Assembly: GCF_024298925.1 (NCBI RefSeq)
Contig: NZ_CP101283.1
Span: 3,105,001-3,169,000 of the forward strand
Reading direction: 5' to 3'
Length of the DNA stretch: 64,000 nt
From: Phenylobacterium sp. LH3H17
GTDB taxonomy: Bacteria > Pseudomonadota > Alphaproteobacteria > Caulobacterales > Caulobacteraceae
Shown here: positions 26,612 to 35,147 of the stretch, in pieces
How positions within the stretch are numbered: the stretch's first letter is position 1
How the letters are laid out: each line of letters opens with the position of its first letter
Program-made: the position numbers and the translations under genes
The notes under the pieces: generated by a model
What the model was told of the DNA's origin: nothing
Seen by the model: the letters and a program-made list of their open reading frames with translations, nothing else
Databases searched by the model: none

Positions 26612-28521
26612 ATGGCGACCTGGGCGCCCATCTCCACCACCCGGCCGGGTGGGATGCGGAAATAGTCCGTCGGATTGGCGGCGTTCTTCATGAGGTAGAT
26701 GAAGAGCTTGTCCTGCCAAAGCGGCATGCCGGGCCCCGCGCCGGCCACCACCGAGCGGCGGCCCAGGAAGAACGACGTCGCCATGATGTCGAACCGGAAG
26801 CCAAGCCTGCGCGCCGCGCTCAGGGCCCGGGGCAGGTTGGGGCTCTCCATGAAGCCGTAGCTCACCGTGATGCGGTCGAAATCGGGAGCGATGGTCTCGA
26901 GCCGCACCCGGCCCTCCTCTGGGACCCGCGGACGATCCGAGGTTAGCACGGTCAGCATGACGTTTCGTTCGTGCAGCACTCTGTTGTGCTTGAGATTGTG
27001 CATGAGGGCGACCGGCGCGATGTCCGGCTGCGAGGTCAGGTAGATCGCGGCGCCCGGCACGCGATGCGGCGGGCGGTGGCGAAAGGTCTCGATCAGGTCG
27101 GCGAGCGGGATCGAGTCCCGCTGGGTCTTCTCGCTGAGCAGGCGCGCGCCCTTCATCCAGGTCCACATGACCAGGACGATGGCGCCCCCGGCCGCGATCG
27201 GGAACCAGCCGCCGTCGGCGATCCGCATCACGTTGGATCCCAGGAAGACCAGGTCGATGCAGAGGAACGGAACGACCACCGCCAGGGACGCGGCGAGCGA
27301 CCATTTCCAAAGCTTCCGCTCGACGATGAACAGCAGCAGTACAGTGACCACCATGGTCGCCGTCACGGCGATGCCGTAGGCGGACGCCAGGTTCGAGGAA
27401 TTTCGGAACACGAACAGCAGCAGCACCACGCCGACCAGCAGGAAGGCGTTGACCGCCGGCACATAGATCTGGCCGGCGACCGTCTCGCTGGTCCGTCTGA
27501 TCGCGATCCGCGGCAGCAGGCCAAGCTGCACCGCCTGCTGGGTGACGGAGAACGCCCCGGTGATGACCGCCTGGCTGGCGATGACCGTGGCCATGGTGGT
27601 CAGGATCATGACCGGCCAGTAGGCGAACGTGGGAATCATGCGGAAGAACGGGCTCTCCGCCGTGCTCGGGTCGGTCAGGACCAGAGCCCCCTGGCCCAGA
27701 TAGTTCAGCATCAGGCACGGGAAGGCGACCATCAGCCAGCCGGCACGGATCGGGGCCTTCCCGAAGTGGCCCATGTCCGCGTAGAGCGCCTCCGCTCCGG
27801 TGACCACGAGGAACACGCTGCCCAGGATCGCGAACCCGAGCCATCCATTGCTGACCAGCAACCGCACCGCATGGACCGGGCTCAGGGCCATCAGGATCGA
27901 CGGCTCCTGGACGATGTAGATCAGGCCCATGCCCGCCAGGACCAGGAACCAGACCAGGGTGATCGGTCCGAAGAACCGTCCGACGGCGGCGGTGCCGCGC
28001 GCCTGGACCAGGAACAGGCCTGTGAGGATGACGGCCGCCGCGGGCAGGACATAGGGCTCGAAGAGCTTCCCCACCCCGGGCGCGAGGGCCAGACCCTCCG
28101 TCGCCGAAAGCACGGAGATCGCCGGGGTGATCAGGCCATCGCCATAGAACAGCGCCGCGCCGCAGATGCCGAGGATCAGGATCCATCCCGACCGACGGCC
28201 CGCGGCGTGCTGGGCCAGGGCCATCAACGCCAGGGTGCCGCCTTCTCCCTTGTTGTCGGCGCGCATGACCACGACGACATATTTCAGGGTCACGATCAGC
28301 AGCAACGCCCAGAAGATCAGCGAGACCACCCCGAACACCGCCAGGTCGGTCGCGCCACCCTTCGCGTGGGCCAGGGCCTCCTTCATCGCGTAGAGCGGAC
28401 TGGTGCCGATGTCGCCGAACACCACCCCAATCGCGCCGAGGGTCAGGGCCAAAAAGCCGTGACCGCGCCCGGTCCGCAAGTCCGCGGCGCCGGCCTCCGC
28501 CAAAACCTGTTCGTTGGACAT
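26608..28521 (-). CDS. kup: Potassium uptake transporter Kup/Trk-type
   Basis: Kup (637 aa) is a proton-coupled low-affinity K+ importer with about 12 membrane helices and a cytosolic C-terminal domain. The start GFLALTLGAIGVVFGDIGTSPLYAMKEAL region is diagnostic, as is the GDGLITPAISVLSA motif. It faces the KdpDE-like pair, suggesting that pair regulates it. No kdpFABC is present in this window. The ATG at 28521 is chosen as the normal family start. Confidence 0.95.
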   Translation of the reverse strand: MSNEQVLAEAGAADLRTGRGHGFLALTLGAIGVVFGDIGTSPLYAMKEALAHAKGGATDLAVFGVVSLIFWALLLIVTLKYVVVVMRADNKGEGGTLALMALAQHAAGRRSGWILILGICGAALFYGDGLITPAISVLSATEGLALAPGVGKLFEPYVLPAAAVILTGLFLVQARGTAAVGRFFGPITLVWFLVLAGMGLIYIVQEPSILMALSPVHAVRLLVSNGWLGFAILGSVFLVVTGAEALYADMGHFGKAPIRAGWLMVAFPCLMLNYLGQGALVLTDPSTAESPFFRMIPTFAYWPVMILTTMATVIASQAVITGAFSVTQQAVQLGLLPRIAIRRTSETVAGQIYVPAVNAFLLVGVVLLLFVFRNSSNLASAYGIAVTATMVVTVLLLFIVERKLWKWSLAASLAVVVPFLCIDLVFLGSNVMRIADGGWFPIAAGGAIVLVMWTWMKGARLLSEKTQRDSIPLADLIETFRHRPPHRVPGAAIYLTSQPDIAPVALMHNLKHNRVLHERNVMLTVLTSDRPRVPEEGRVRLETIAPDFDRITVSYGFMESPNLPRALSAARRLGFRFDIMATSFFLGRRSVVAGAGPGMPLWQDKLFIYLMKNAANPTDYFRIPPGRVVEMGAQVAI

Positions 28522-28641
28522 CCAGCAATCTCACGCGACCGATGCGCACCGTTACGGCCGGTCGGCGTCAGGTTTCGATGTGGAATCCCGCCCGTGAGCA
28601 TAAGGGCGGCGTAAAGGTCGCCCAGTCCGCCCAGGCGCCGC

Positions 28642-29742
28642 CTAGTAGAGCGTCGCCATCGCCGAGCGGTCGAAGCTCTTCAGCTCCTCGGTGCGGCCGT
28701 CGCGGATCTTCACCACCCATTCGGGGTCCTGCAGCAGGGCGCGGCCGACGCCGACCAGGTCGAAATCCCCCCGCTCGAGGCGCTTCTCCAGCTCGTCCAG
28801 CGAGGCCGGTTGCGAGGCTTCCCCGCCATAGGCGGCGATGAACTCGCCCGACAGCCCGACCGAGCCCACGGTGATGGTGGGAACCCCCGTCACCTTCTTG
28901 GCCCAGCCGGCGAAGTTGAGGTCCGAGCCCTCGAACTCCGGCTCCCAGAACCGCCGCTGCGAGCAGTGCAGGATGTCGGCGCCGGCGTCGACCAGGGCGC
29001 CCAGCCACGCCTCCAGGGCCTTGGGGTCCTGGGCCAGCTTCACCTCGTAGTCCTGCTGCTTCCATTGGCTGATGCGGATGATCACCGGATAGTCGGGACC
29101 CACCTCGGCGCGCACGGCCTTCAGGATGTCGGCGGCGAATCGCGCCCGGCCGGACAGGCCGTGGGATCCGTAGGCGTCCTCGCGGCGGTTGGTGCCGTCC
29201 CAGAAGAACTGGTCGATCAGGTAGCCGTGGGCTCCATGCAGCTCGATGGCGTCGAAGCCCAGCTTCTTGGCGTTCCCGGCCGCCTCGGCGAAGGCGCGGA
29301 TGGCGTCGGCCACGTCGGCGTCGCTCATCGGGGCGCCGAACGCCTTGTCCGGCCGCGACAGGCCCGAGGGGCTGTCATAGGGGCCGGGCGGGGTCCATTC
29401 AGGGTCGCGGGTGCGCACCGCCCCCACGTGCCAGAGCTGCGGGGCCATCACCCCGCCGGCGGCGTGGACCTCATCGATCACGGTCTTCCAGGCGGCCAGC
29501 TCCTTCTCGCCATGGAAGCGCGGCACGTTGCGATCGTTCACCGAGGCCGGTCGATTGACGCCCGTGCCCTCCGAGACGATCAGCCCCACCTGGCCCTCGG
29601 CGCGGCGGCGGTAATAGTCGGCCACCTCCTTCGTCACCACGCCATCGGGTGAGAACGAGCGGGTCATTGGCGCCATGACCACGCGGTTGGCGAGATGGAG
29701 GCCCTTGAAGTCGAAGGGTGTGAAAAGGGCGTCGGCGGCCAT
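28642..29742 (-). CDS. Old yellow enzyme family NADH:flavin oxidoreductase
   Basis: The 366-residue FMN protein matches the OYE/NemA family: LANRVVMAPMTRSFSPDGVV near the start, the conserved APQLWHVGA region, and FDAIELHGAHGYLIDQFFW for active-site and FMN contacts. OYEs reduce activated alkenes with NAD(P)H. It is divergent from the P450 gene across a 206-nt region containing a palindrome, so the two may share regulation. The physiological substrate is unknown. Confidence 0.88.
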   Translation of the reverse strand: MAADALFTPFDFKGLHLANRVVMAPMTRSFSPDGVVTKEVADYYRRRAEGQVGLIVSEGTGVNRPASVNDRNVPRFHGEKELAAWKTVIDEVHAAGGVMAPQLWHVGAVRTRDPEWTPPGPYDSPSGLSRPDKAFGAPMSDADVADAIRAFAEAAGNAKKLGFDAIELHGAHGYLIDQFFWDGTNRREDAYGSHGLSGRARFAADILKAVRAEVGPDYPVIIRISQWKQQDYEVKLAQDPKALEAWLGALVDAGADILHCSQRRFWEPEFEGSDLNFAGWAKKVTGVPTITVGSVGLSGEFIAAYGGEASQPASLDELEKRLERGDFDLVGVGRALLQDPEWVVKIRDGRTEELKSFDRSAMATLY

Positions 29743-29833
29743 GGGCGCTCCGGTTTCAAACAGGTGTTCGCCGCAGGTAGAGCATGGTCGTGCGCTTCGG
29801 TCAGTCCAGAAAATCTGGCGGCGCCCTGAAAAA

Positions 29834-29847
29834 TGACGCTAGTGTCA
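29834..29847. promoter_or_regulatory. Palindromic operator candidate between OYE and P450 genes
   Basis: TGACGCTAGTGTCA is an imperfect 14-bp palindrome (6 of 7 arm bases pair) centred in the divergent intergenic region. A very similar but longer palindrome occurs at 59008-59025. It may bind a dimeric regulator acting on both genes. The symmetry is seen directly; the function is inferred. Confidence 0.4.
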
Positions 29848-29948
29848 TCGATCACGGGGTTGCCAGCGGGGGCCCGTTCCCGCATTCTTCTGAACAGTGA
29901 TCAGATAGCGACAGAGGCGTCCGAAGACGGCGCTGAACGGAGGATTCC

Positions 29949-31226
29949 ATGAGCGACGGCGCGATCGATCTGAAGGCCGAGGCCCGCGCGAAGGCCTACG
30001 CCATGCCGCTGGACGACATCAACGTCACCGACCTCGAGCTGTGGCGCACCGACACCATGTGGCCGTACTTCGAACGCCTGCGGAAGGAGGACCCTGTCCA
30101 CCTGCACCCGGCCGAGCACCACGAGGACGGCGCCTTCTGGTCGGTGACCAAGTACAACGACATCATGGCGGTCGACACCAATCACGAGGTGTTCTCCTCC
30201 GAACCGTCGATCACCATCTTCGACCCCAAGGAAGACTTCACGCTTCCGATGTTCATCGCGATGGACCCGCCCAAGCACGACGTCCAGCGCAAGACCGTCA
30301 GCCCCATCGTCTCGCCGGCCAACCTGCACGTGCTGGAGCCCCTGATCCGCGGCCGGATCCAGAAGACCCTGGATGAGCTCCCCATCGGCGAGCCCTTCGA
30401 CTGGGTGGACCGGGTGTCCATCGAGCTGACCACCCAGATGCTGGCCACCCTGTTCGACTTCCCATGGGAAGACCGCCGCAAGCTGACCCGCTGGTCGGAC
30501 GTGGCCACGGCCGGCCCGGAATCCGGCCTGTTCAGCTCCGACGATCCCGAGGTCGTCGAGGCCGAGCGCAAGGCCGAGCTGTTCGGCTGCGTCGATTATT
30601 TCACCCGGCTCTGGAACGAGCGGATCAACGCCCCGCCCAAGGGCGACCTGATCTCCATGCTGGCCCACGGCGAGGCCACCCGGAACATGGACCGGATGGA
30701 GTACCTGGGTAACCTCATCCTGCTGATCGTCGGCGGCAACGACACCACCCGCAACTCGATGACCGGCTCGGTCCTGGCGCTGAACCAGAACCCCGACCAG
30801 TACCGCAAACTGCGCGAGAACCCCGGCCTGATCCCCTCGATGGTCTCCGAGACCATCCGCTGGCAGACGCCGCTGGCCCACATGCGCCGCACCGCCACGC
30901 GGGACTTCGAGCTGGGCGGCAAGACCATCAAGAAGGGCGACAAGGTCATCATGTGGTACGCCTCGGGCAACCGGGACGAAGAGGTGATCGAGCGCCCGAA
31001 CGAATACATCATCGACCGCGAACGGCCCCGCAACCACCTCTCCTTCGGCTTCGGCATCCACCGCTGCGTGGGCAACCGCCTGGCCGAGTTGCAGCTGCGC
31101 ATCCTCTGGGAAGAGATCCTGCCGCGCTTCCCCGAGATCAAGGTGCTGGACGAGCCCCGCCGCGTCCCCTCAGCCTTCGTGAAGGGCTACGAGTACATGG
31201 AAGTGGTGATCCCCTCGAAGAACTGA
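29949..31226 (+). CDS. Cytochrome P450, CYP153-like
   Basis: The 425-residue P450 has the heme-thiolate Cys373 in FGFGIHRCVGNRLAE, the I-helix LLIVGGNDTTRNS and the ExxR in SETIRW. MFIAMDPPKHDVQRKTVSPI and HRCVGNRLAELQLRILWEE resemble CYP153 alkane hydroxylases, which oxidise the terminal carbon of alkanes or fatty chains. It needs ferredoxin and ferredoxin reductase partners, which are not in this window. A GC-rich hairpin follows. The subfamily call is by recall and less certain than the P450 call. Confidence 0.9.
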   Translation: MSDGAIDLKAEARAKAYAMPLDDINVTDLELWRTDTMWPYFERLRKEDPVHLHPAEHHEDGAFWSVTKYNDIMAVDTNHEVFSSEPSITIFDPKEDFTLPMFIAMDPPKHDVQRKTVSPIVSPANLHVLEPLIRGRIQKTLDELPIGEPFDWVDRVSIELTTQMLATLFDFPWEDRRKLTRWSDVATAGPESGLFSSDDPEVVEAERKAELFGCVDYFTRLWNERINAPPKGDLISMLAHGEATRNMDRMEYLGNLILLIVGGNDTTRNSMTGSVLALNQNPDQYRKLRENPGLIPSMVSETIRWQTPLAHMRRTATRDFELGGKTIKKGDKVIMWYASGNRDEEVIERPNEYIIDRERPRNHLSFGFGIHRCVGNRLAELQLRILWEEILPRFPEIKVLDEPRRVPSAFVKGYEYMEVVIPSKN

Positions 31227-31233
31227 GGCCGTC

Positions 31234-31259
31234 GGCGGCGGGGGTTTCCCCGCCGCCTT
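31234..31259 (+). terminator. Probable terminator of the P450 gene
   Basis: A perfect 10-bp GC stem (31234-31243 with 31248-31257) and 4-base loop lies 7 nt after the P450 stop. Only two T follow, so the U-tract is weak and termination may be incomplete. Confidence 0.55.
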
Positions 31260-31440
31260 CGACCGGCTAGGCTTGGCCCATGAGCAAGATCAAACGCGCT
31301 CCGCGCCGCCGCTTCTGGCGTCGCCGGACCCAGGGCCCGACCTGCTGCGTACGCCCCTGACCCCCATCAGGTGAGAGGCCGCGTCCGCGCGGCCATACAG
31401 GCGCCCATCGGCGTCGGCGATACGACAAGAGACCTTGCTC

Positions 31441-32670
31441 ATGACCACCCCGACCCCCGACTGGGCCGCGCGTTTCAGCGACCGCATGGCGCGCGTTCGC
31501 GCCAATGAGATCCGCGAGCTGCTCAAGCTCCTGGATCAGCCCGACATCCTATCCTTCGCGGGCGGCATACCCGATCCGGAACTGTTCCCCGCGGCGGCCA
31601 TCCAGGCCGCCTATGACGAGATCCTCGCCGATCCCGTCCAGGCCCGTCAGGCCCTGCAGTACTCGGTGAGCGAGGGCTACCTGCCCCTGCGCCGCTGGAT
31701 CGCCGAGCGCATGGCCCTGTCGGACGTGGCCTGCGACGAGCACAATATTCTCATGACGGCGGGCTCCCAGCAGGCCCTGGACCTGCTGGGCAAGCTGTTC
31801 CTGAGCCCAGGCGACACGGTCGTGGTCGCCCGGCCGACCTATCTGGGCGCCCTGCAGGCCTTCAACGCCTACGAACCCGACTATCTCGACCTGCCTTGCG
31901 GCGCGCTTCGCGGGGAGATCGACGGCGCAGGCCTCATGGACGGACGCGCGCCGCGGCCGCTCGGTTACTTCGTCCCCGACTTCGCCAATCCGACCGGCGA
32001 AAGCCTCACCCTGGCCGAGCGGGAGGCCCTGCTGGACCTCGCCGAAAACCTGGACATGACCCTTATCGAGGACGGCGCCTATCGCGAGCTGCGGTTCGGC
32101 GGCGACCAGGCCGCCAGCCTGCTGGCGCTGGACATCGCCCGCACCGGCTCCATCGAGACCGCGCGGACCCTCTTCTGCGGCACCCTGTCGAAGACCATCT
32201 CGCCGGCCCTGCGCATGGGCTGGGTCTGCGGCCCGCGGGCGGTGATCGAGAAGCTGGTCCTGCTCAAGCAGGGCAGCGACCTGCATGTCTCCACCATCAA
32301 CCAGATGGTCGCCCACCGCACGGTGTCCGAGGGCTACGAGCAGCACCTGTCGCGGCTGCGCAACACCTATGGCTCCAAGGCCCGGGCCACCCTGGACGCC
32401 CTGGCGCGACACATGCCGCCGGGCGTCACCTGGTCGAAGCCGGAGGGCGGGATGTTCGTCTGGCTGTGGCTGCCGGAGGGCATGGACGGCAAGGTCCTGC
32501 TTGAACGCGCCATCGCCGAGGAGCGCGTCGCCTTCGTGCCCGGCGAGCCGTTCTTCGCCGAGGTTCCCTCGGCCAACGCCATCCGGCTCAGCTACTCCCT
32601 GCCCACGAACGCCCAGATCGAGGACGGTGTGGCGCGGCTGGCCGGCCTGATCCGCAGGACCGGGTCCTAG
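31441..32670 (+). CDS. PLP-dependent aminotransferase (class I/II, 2-aminoadipate or MocR-C type)
   Basis: The 409-residue enzyme is a fold type I aminotransferase. The conserved start DILSFAGGIPDPELFPAAA, GSQQALDLLGKLFLSPGD and the PLP lysine in FCGTLSKTISPALRMGWV are typical of LysN/2-aminoadipate transaminase-like proteins and the MocR C-terminal domain, but no DNA-binding domain is fused. The ATG at 31441 is taken as the start; a TTG lies 6 nt upstream. Its stop shares CTAG with the convergent dodecin gene. The substrate is unassigned. Confidence 0.85.
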   Translation: MTTPTPDWAARFSDRMARVRANEIRELLKLLDQPDILSFAGGIPDPELFPAAAIQAAYDEILADPVQARQALQYSVSEGYLPLRRWIAERMALSDVACDEHNILMTAGSQQALDLLGKLFLSPGDTVVVARPTYLGALQAFNAYEPDYLDLPCGALRGEIDGAGLMDGRAPRPLGYFVPDFANPTGESLTLAEREALLDLAENLDMTLIEDGAYRELRFGGDQAASLLALDIARTGSIETARTLFCGTLSKTISPALRMGWVCGPRAVIEKLVLLKQGSDLHVSTINQMVAHRTVSEGYEQHLSRLRNTYGSKARATLDALARHMPPGVTWSKPEGGMFVWLWLPEGMDGKVLLERAIAEERVAFVPGEPFFAEVPSANAIRLSYSLPTNAQIEDGVARLAGLIRRTGS

Positions 32671-32915
32671 AACCCCAGCGCATCCACCACCAGGGACTGG
32701 GCCTCGGCGTCCTGTTCGACCTTGAAGCTGACCTGCATCCGGACGCGGTAGGCCTCGATCTTGCCGTCGGGGCCTAGCGTGACGTCCTGGGCCACGACAT
32801 CGGCGACCCTCAAGTCGCGCAACGATCCGGCTGCGGCGTCCAGGGCCTGCCTTGCGGCGTCGGCCCAGCCGCTCTCGCTCGAGCCGACGATTTCGGTGAC
32901 GCGATAAACACTCAT
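32667..32915 (-). CDS. Dodecin family flavin-binding protein
   Basis: Dodecins are small proteins that assemble into 12-mers storing FMN or related flavins. The 82-residue protein has the standard start MSVYRVTEIVGSSESGWADA, a Trp in that helix that normally stacks on flavin, and IEAYRVRMQVSFKVE. It is about 14 residues longer than the common 68-residue form. AGGAGG lies 5 nt before the ATG. Its stop interlocks with the aminotransferase stop. Confidence 0.92.
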   Translation of the reverse strand: MSVYRVTEIVGSSESGWADAARQALDAAAGSLRDLRVADVVAQDVTLGPDGKIEAYRVRMQVSFKVEQDAEAQSLVVDALGF

Positions 32916-32989
32916 GGGCTCCTCCTGCCAGGCGCCCACCCCGATCGCATTAGGGCGCCTTCCGCCGCCCTGGGACAAGCCCTTGCCGC

Positions 32990-34147
32990 TCAGGCCAGCC
33001 GATAGGCGTCGCGCTCCAGCGCCTTGAGCAAGCCAAGCACGTCCGGATCGCCGAACGGGGTCTGCTGGGCCATCAGCATGCCGCTCAGCCCCGCCGCGCG
33101 ATCGACCCAGTAATAGGTGTTGAAGATGCCGGCCCAGGCCAGGCTGCCCGCCCCGCGCCCATCGGCCGAGGGCTCGGGATTGATCAGGCCGGTCAGGCCC
33201 CAGCCCGTGTGCTGCTCGGGGAAGAGGTCGAAGTCCAGGCTCATGGCCAAGGCGCCCTGGAACGCTCCCGCCCTCAGGGGACCAGTCTGCACCTGGCTGA
33301 GCTGGTCGATCGTCTCCGGGTTCAGCACCCGGGCGCCGTCCAGGGTCCCGCCGTTCAGCAGCATGCGGGTGAAGCGCGCATAGTCCCGCGCGGTGCCGAA
33401 CAGCCCGCCGCCCCCCGACCAGACCTCCGGCGCGCTCGGCAGGGCGAAGGGGATGGGCATGAGCTTGCCGTCCTCGCCCCGCGCGTGGGGGCTCGCCTGG
33501 CGCGCCGCCTGCTCGGCGGTCGGCAGGAAGCCAGTGTCGGCCATCCCCAGCGGCCCGAAGACGTGCTCGGTCAGATAGGCGTCCAGGCGCTGGCCGCTGG
33601 CCGCCTCCACCGCCAGGCCCGCCCAGTCGATGCCGATGCCATAGGCCCACTGCTCGCCCGGCTCGAACAACAGCGGCTGGACGTGACCGGCGCGAAGGCC
33701 GGCCATCGGGTCGGGCGTCCCGCTCGCCTCGCGCCAGCGCGCCAGCTCCCCATGCAGGAAGCCGTAGCCGAAGCCCGAGGTGTGGGTCAGCAGCTGGCGC
33801 AGGGTCGGCGCGCGCCGGACCGGCCGCAGCCGCGGCGCGCCGTCGGCCTCGAAGCCCTCCAGCACCTGCAGGCCGGCGAACTCCGGCAGCAGGCCCGAGA
33901 GATCGCCGTCCAGGCTGAGCCGTCCCTGCTCCACCTCGCGCAGGGCCGCCACCGAGGCCACGGCCTTGGTCATCGAGGCCAGCCAGAACACCGTCGCCGG
34001 GTCCATCGCCGCGGCGTCGCCCACCTTCCGGAGCCCGGCGGCCGTCTCGTAGATCACCCCGTCCCGGTCGGCGACCAGGGCCACGGCGCCCGCCACTCGC
34101 CCTCCCTCGACCGCGGCGTCGAGCGCCGACTCGAATCTAGAATACAT
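32990..34147 (-). CDS. Beta-lactamase-fold serine hydrolase (class C/EstB-like)
   Basis: The 385-residue protein matches the serine hydrolase/penicillin-binding-like family (beta-lactamase class C fold). The nucleophile motif SxxK is SMTK (S57, K60) in FWLASMTKAVASV; a Tyr motif is seen at YGIGIDWAG, and SGGGGLFGTARDYARF follows. Length and motifs agree with EstB-type esterases. No clear signal peptide is seen, so it is probably cytosolic. It lies 15 nt downstream of the methyltransferase gene, so co-transcription is likely. Confidence 0.85.
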   Translation of the reverse strand: MYSRFESALDAAVEGGRVAGAVALVADRDGVIYETAAGLRKVGDAAAMDPATVFWLASMTKAVASVAALREVEQGRLSLDGDLSGLLPEFAGLQVLEGFEADGAPRLRPVRRAPTLRQLLTHTSGFGYGFLHGELARWREASGTPDPMAGLRAGHVQPLLFEPGEQWAYGIGIDWAGLAVEAASGQRLDAYLTEHVFGPLGMADTGFLPTAEQAARQASPHARGEDGKLMPIPFALPSAPEVWSGGGGLFGTARDYARFTRMLLNGGTLDGARVLNPETIDQLSQVQTGPLRAGAFQGALAMSLDFDLFPEQHTGWGLTGLINPEPSADGRGAGSLAWAGIFNTYYWVDRAAGLSGMLMAQQTPFGDPDVLGLLKALERDAYRLA

Positions 34148-34162
34148 AGATAAACCTTGATC

Positions 34163-34912
34163 TTATCCGGGCTTCTTGAATTTCAAGATGAACTGGTCGG
34201 TCTTGCCGCGGATCGCCGGGTCGAACACGTTGGCGGTGTGCGGGTCGCCGGCCGCATGCAGCAGCTGGCTCTCCTCGACGAACTTGAACCCGGCCGCCTC
34301 GACGCCCTTCTTCACGTCGGCGATGTCGATGCGGTGCAGGCTGTCGCCCACGCCGAGCCCGGCCCCGGGCAGGGCTTCGTGGTCGACGATCAGATAGACC
34401 CCGCCCGGCTTCAGGGACTTGAAGATCTCGGCATTGACCTTGGACGCCGTGTCGGCCGGAAACGGCTTCAGATAGAGGTCGTGATAGTTCTGCACGGTCA
34501 GCACCAGGTCCAGCCCGTCGGGCAGATCCATGGTCTGGAAGCTCGTATCGATAGGTTTCACATTGGGAAGGGCTGCGGCGACCTTCTTCAGGTTCTCGCC
34601 ATAGCTCTTCTCGTACTGGATGAATTCCGCCGGCTGGTAGGCGTAGACGGTCCCGCCAGGCCCCACGGCCGCCGACAGGATGCGGGTGAAATAGCCGCCG
34701 CCGATCACGAAGTCGGCCACCTTGCCGCCGGTCTTGATCTCGCCCATCGCCAGCAGCTCGCCGGGCTTGCGCGCGGCGTCCCGCGAAACGTCCTCGGCGG
34801 GCCGGCTCTTGTCGGCCAGGGCGGCCTTGATGTGGGCGGGGACCTCGGCGGCGACCGCCGCGCCCGCGATCCCGACGCTGAGCGCCGCGAACAGGGGAAC
34901 CATCAGACGCAT
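34163..34912 (-). CDS. Exported SAM-dependent methyltransferase-like protein
   Basis: The 249-residue protein begins with a signal-peptide-like segment (PLFAALSVGIAGAAVAAE) followed by a class I methyltransferase domain: VADFVIGGGYFTRILSAAVG as motif I, DLVLTVQNYHDLYL and LKPGGVYLIVDHEA. This architecture resembles the COG4798 predicted methyltransferases of alphaproteobacteria. A periplasmic SAM enzyme is unusual, because SAM is cytosolic. No substrate can be proposed. It precedes the serine hydrolase gene in a likely two-gene unit. Confidence 0.75.
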   Translation of the reverse strand: MRLMVPLFAALSVGIAGAAVAAEVPAHIKAALADKSRPAEDVSRDAARKPGELLAMGEIKTGGKVADFVIGGGYFTRILSAAVGPGGTVYAYQPAEFIQYEKSYGENLKKVAAALPNVKPIDTSFQTMDLPDGLDLVLTVQNYHDLYLKPFPADTASKVNAEIFKSLKPGGVYLIVDHEALPGAGLGVGDSLHRIDIADVKKGVEAAGFKFVEESQLLHAAGDPHTANVFDPAIRGKTDQFILKFKKPG

Positions 34913-34998
34913 GGCGCGCCTCCCTCACAACTGTTGTCGTGAGGCGACGCTAGGACGACTGCGCGAGCTTGGCTAACAGTGTTTGGCCCCCGACAGAC

Positions 34999-35136
34999 CC
35001 TCCCCCAGCGCGCAGCGCGATTTGGGGGAGGTGGCTCGGAGCGAAGCGGAGAGACGGAGGGGGTTGAAGCCCACCGAAGCGAGTCAAAGTCCCCCTCACC
35101 CGGCCATTCGGCCGGGAGCTCCCCCAGAGGGGGAGC
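34999..35136 (-). repeat. Composite palindromic intergenic repeat, copy B (inverted)
   Basis: This is the reverse complement of copy A: CCTCCCCC...GGGGGAGG hairpin, GACGGAGGGGGTT, GAGTCAAAGTCCCCCT and the terminal CTCCCCC/GGGGGAG hairpin. It ends 11 nt before the mmsB stop codon and occupies most of the gap to the methyltransferase gene. Confidence 0.8.
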
Positions 35137-35147
35137 ACCTTTGCGCC

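Noticed and set aside
26971..28614. Long open frame antisense to kup
   Set aside because: It has His/Gln/Arg-rich composition with no family signature and covers the well-supported kup gene.
31280..31360. 26-codon Arg-rich small open frame after the P450 gene
   Set aside because: It has no clear ribosome site and no conserved feature, and could be chance in GC-rich DNA. A leader role could not be supported.
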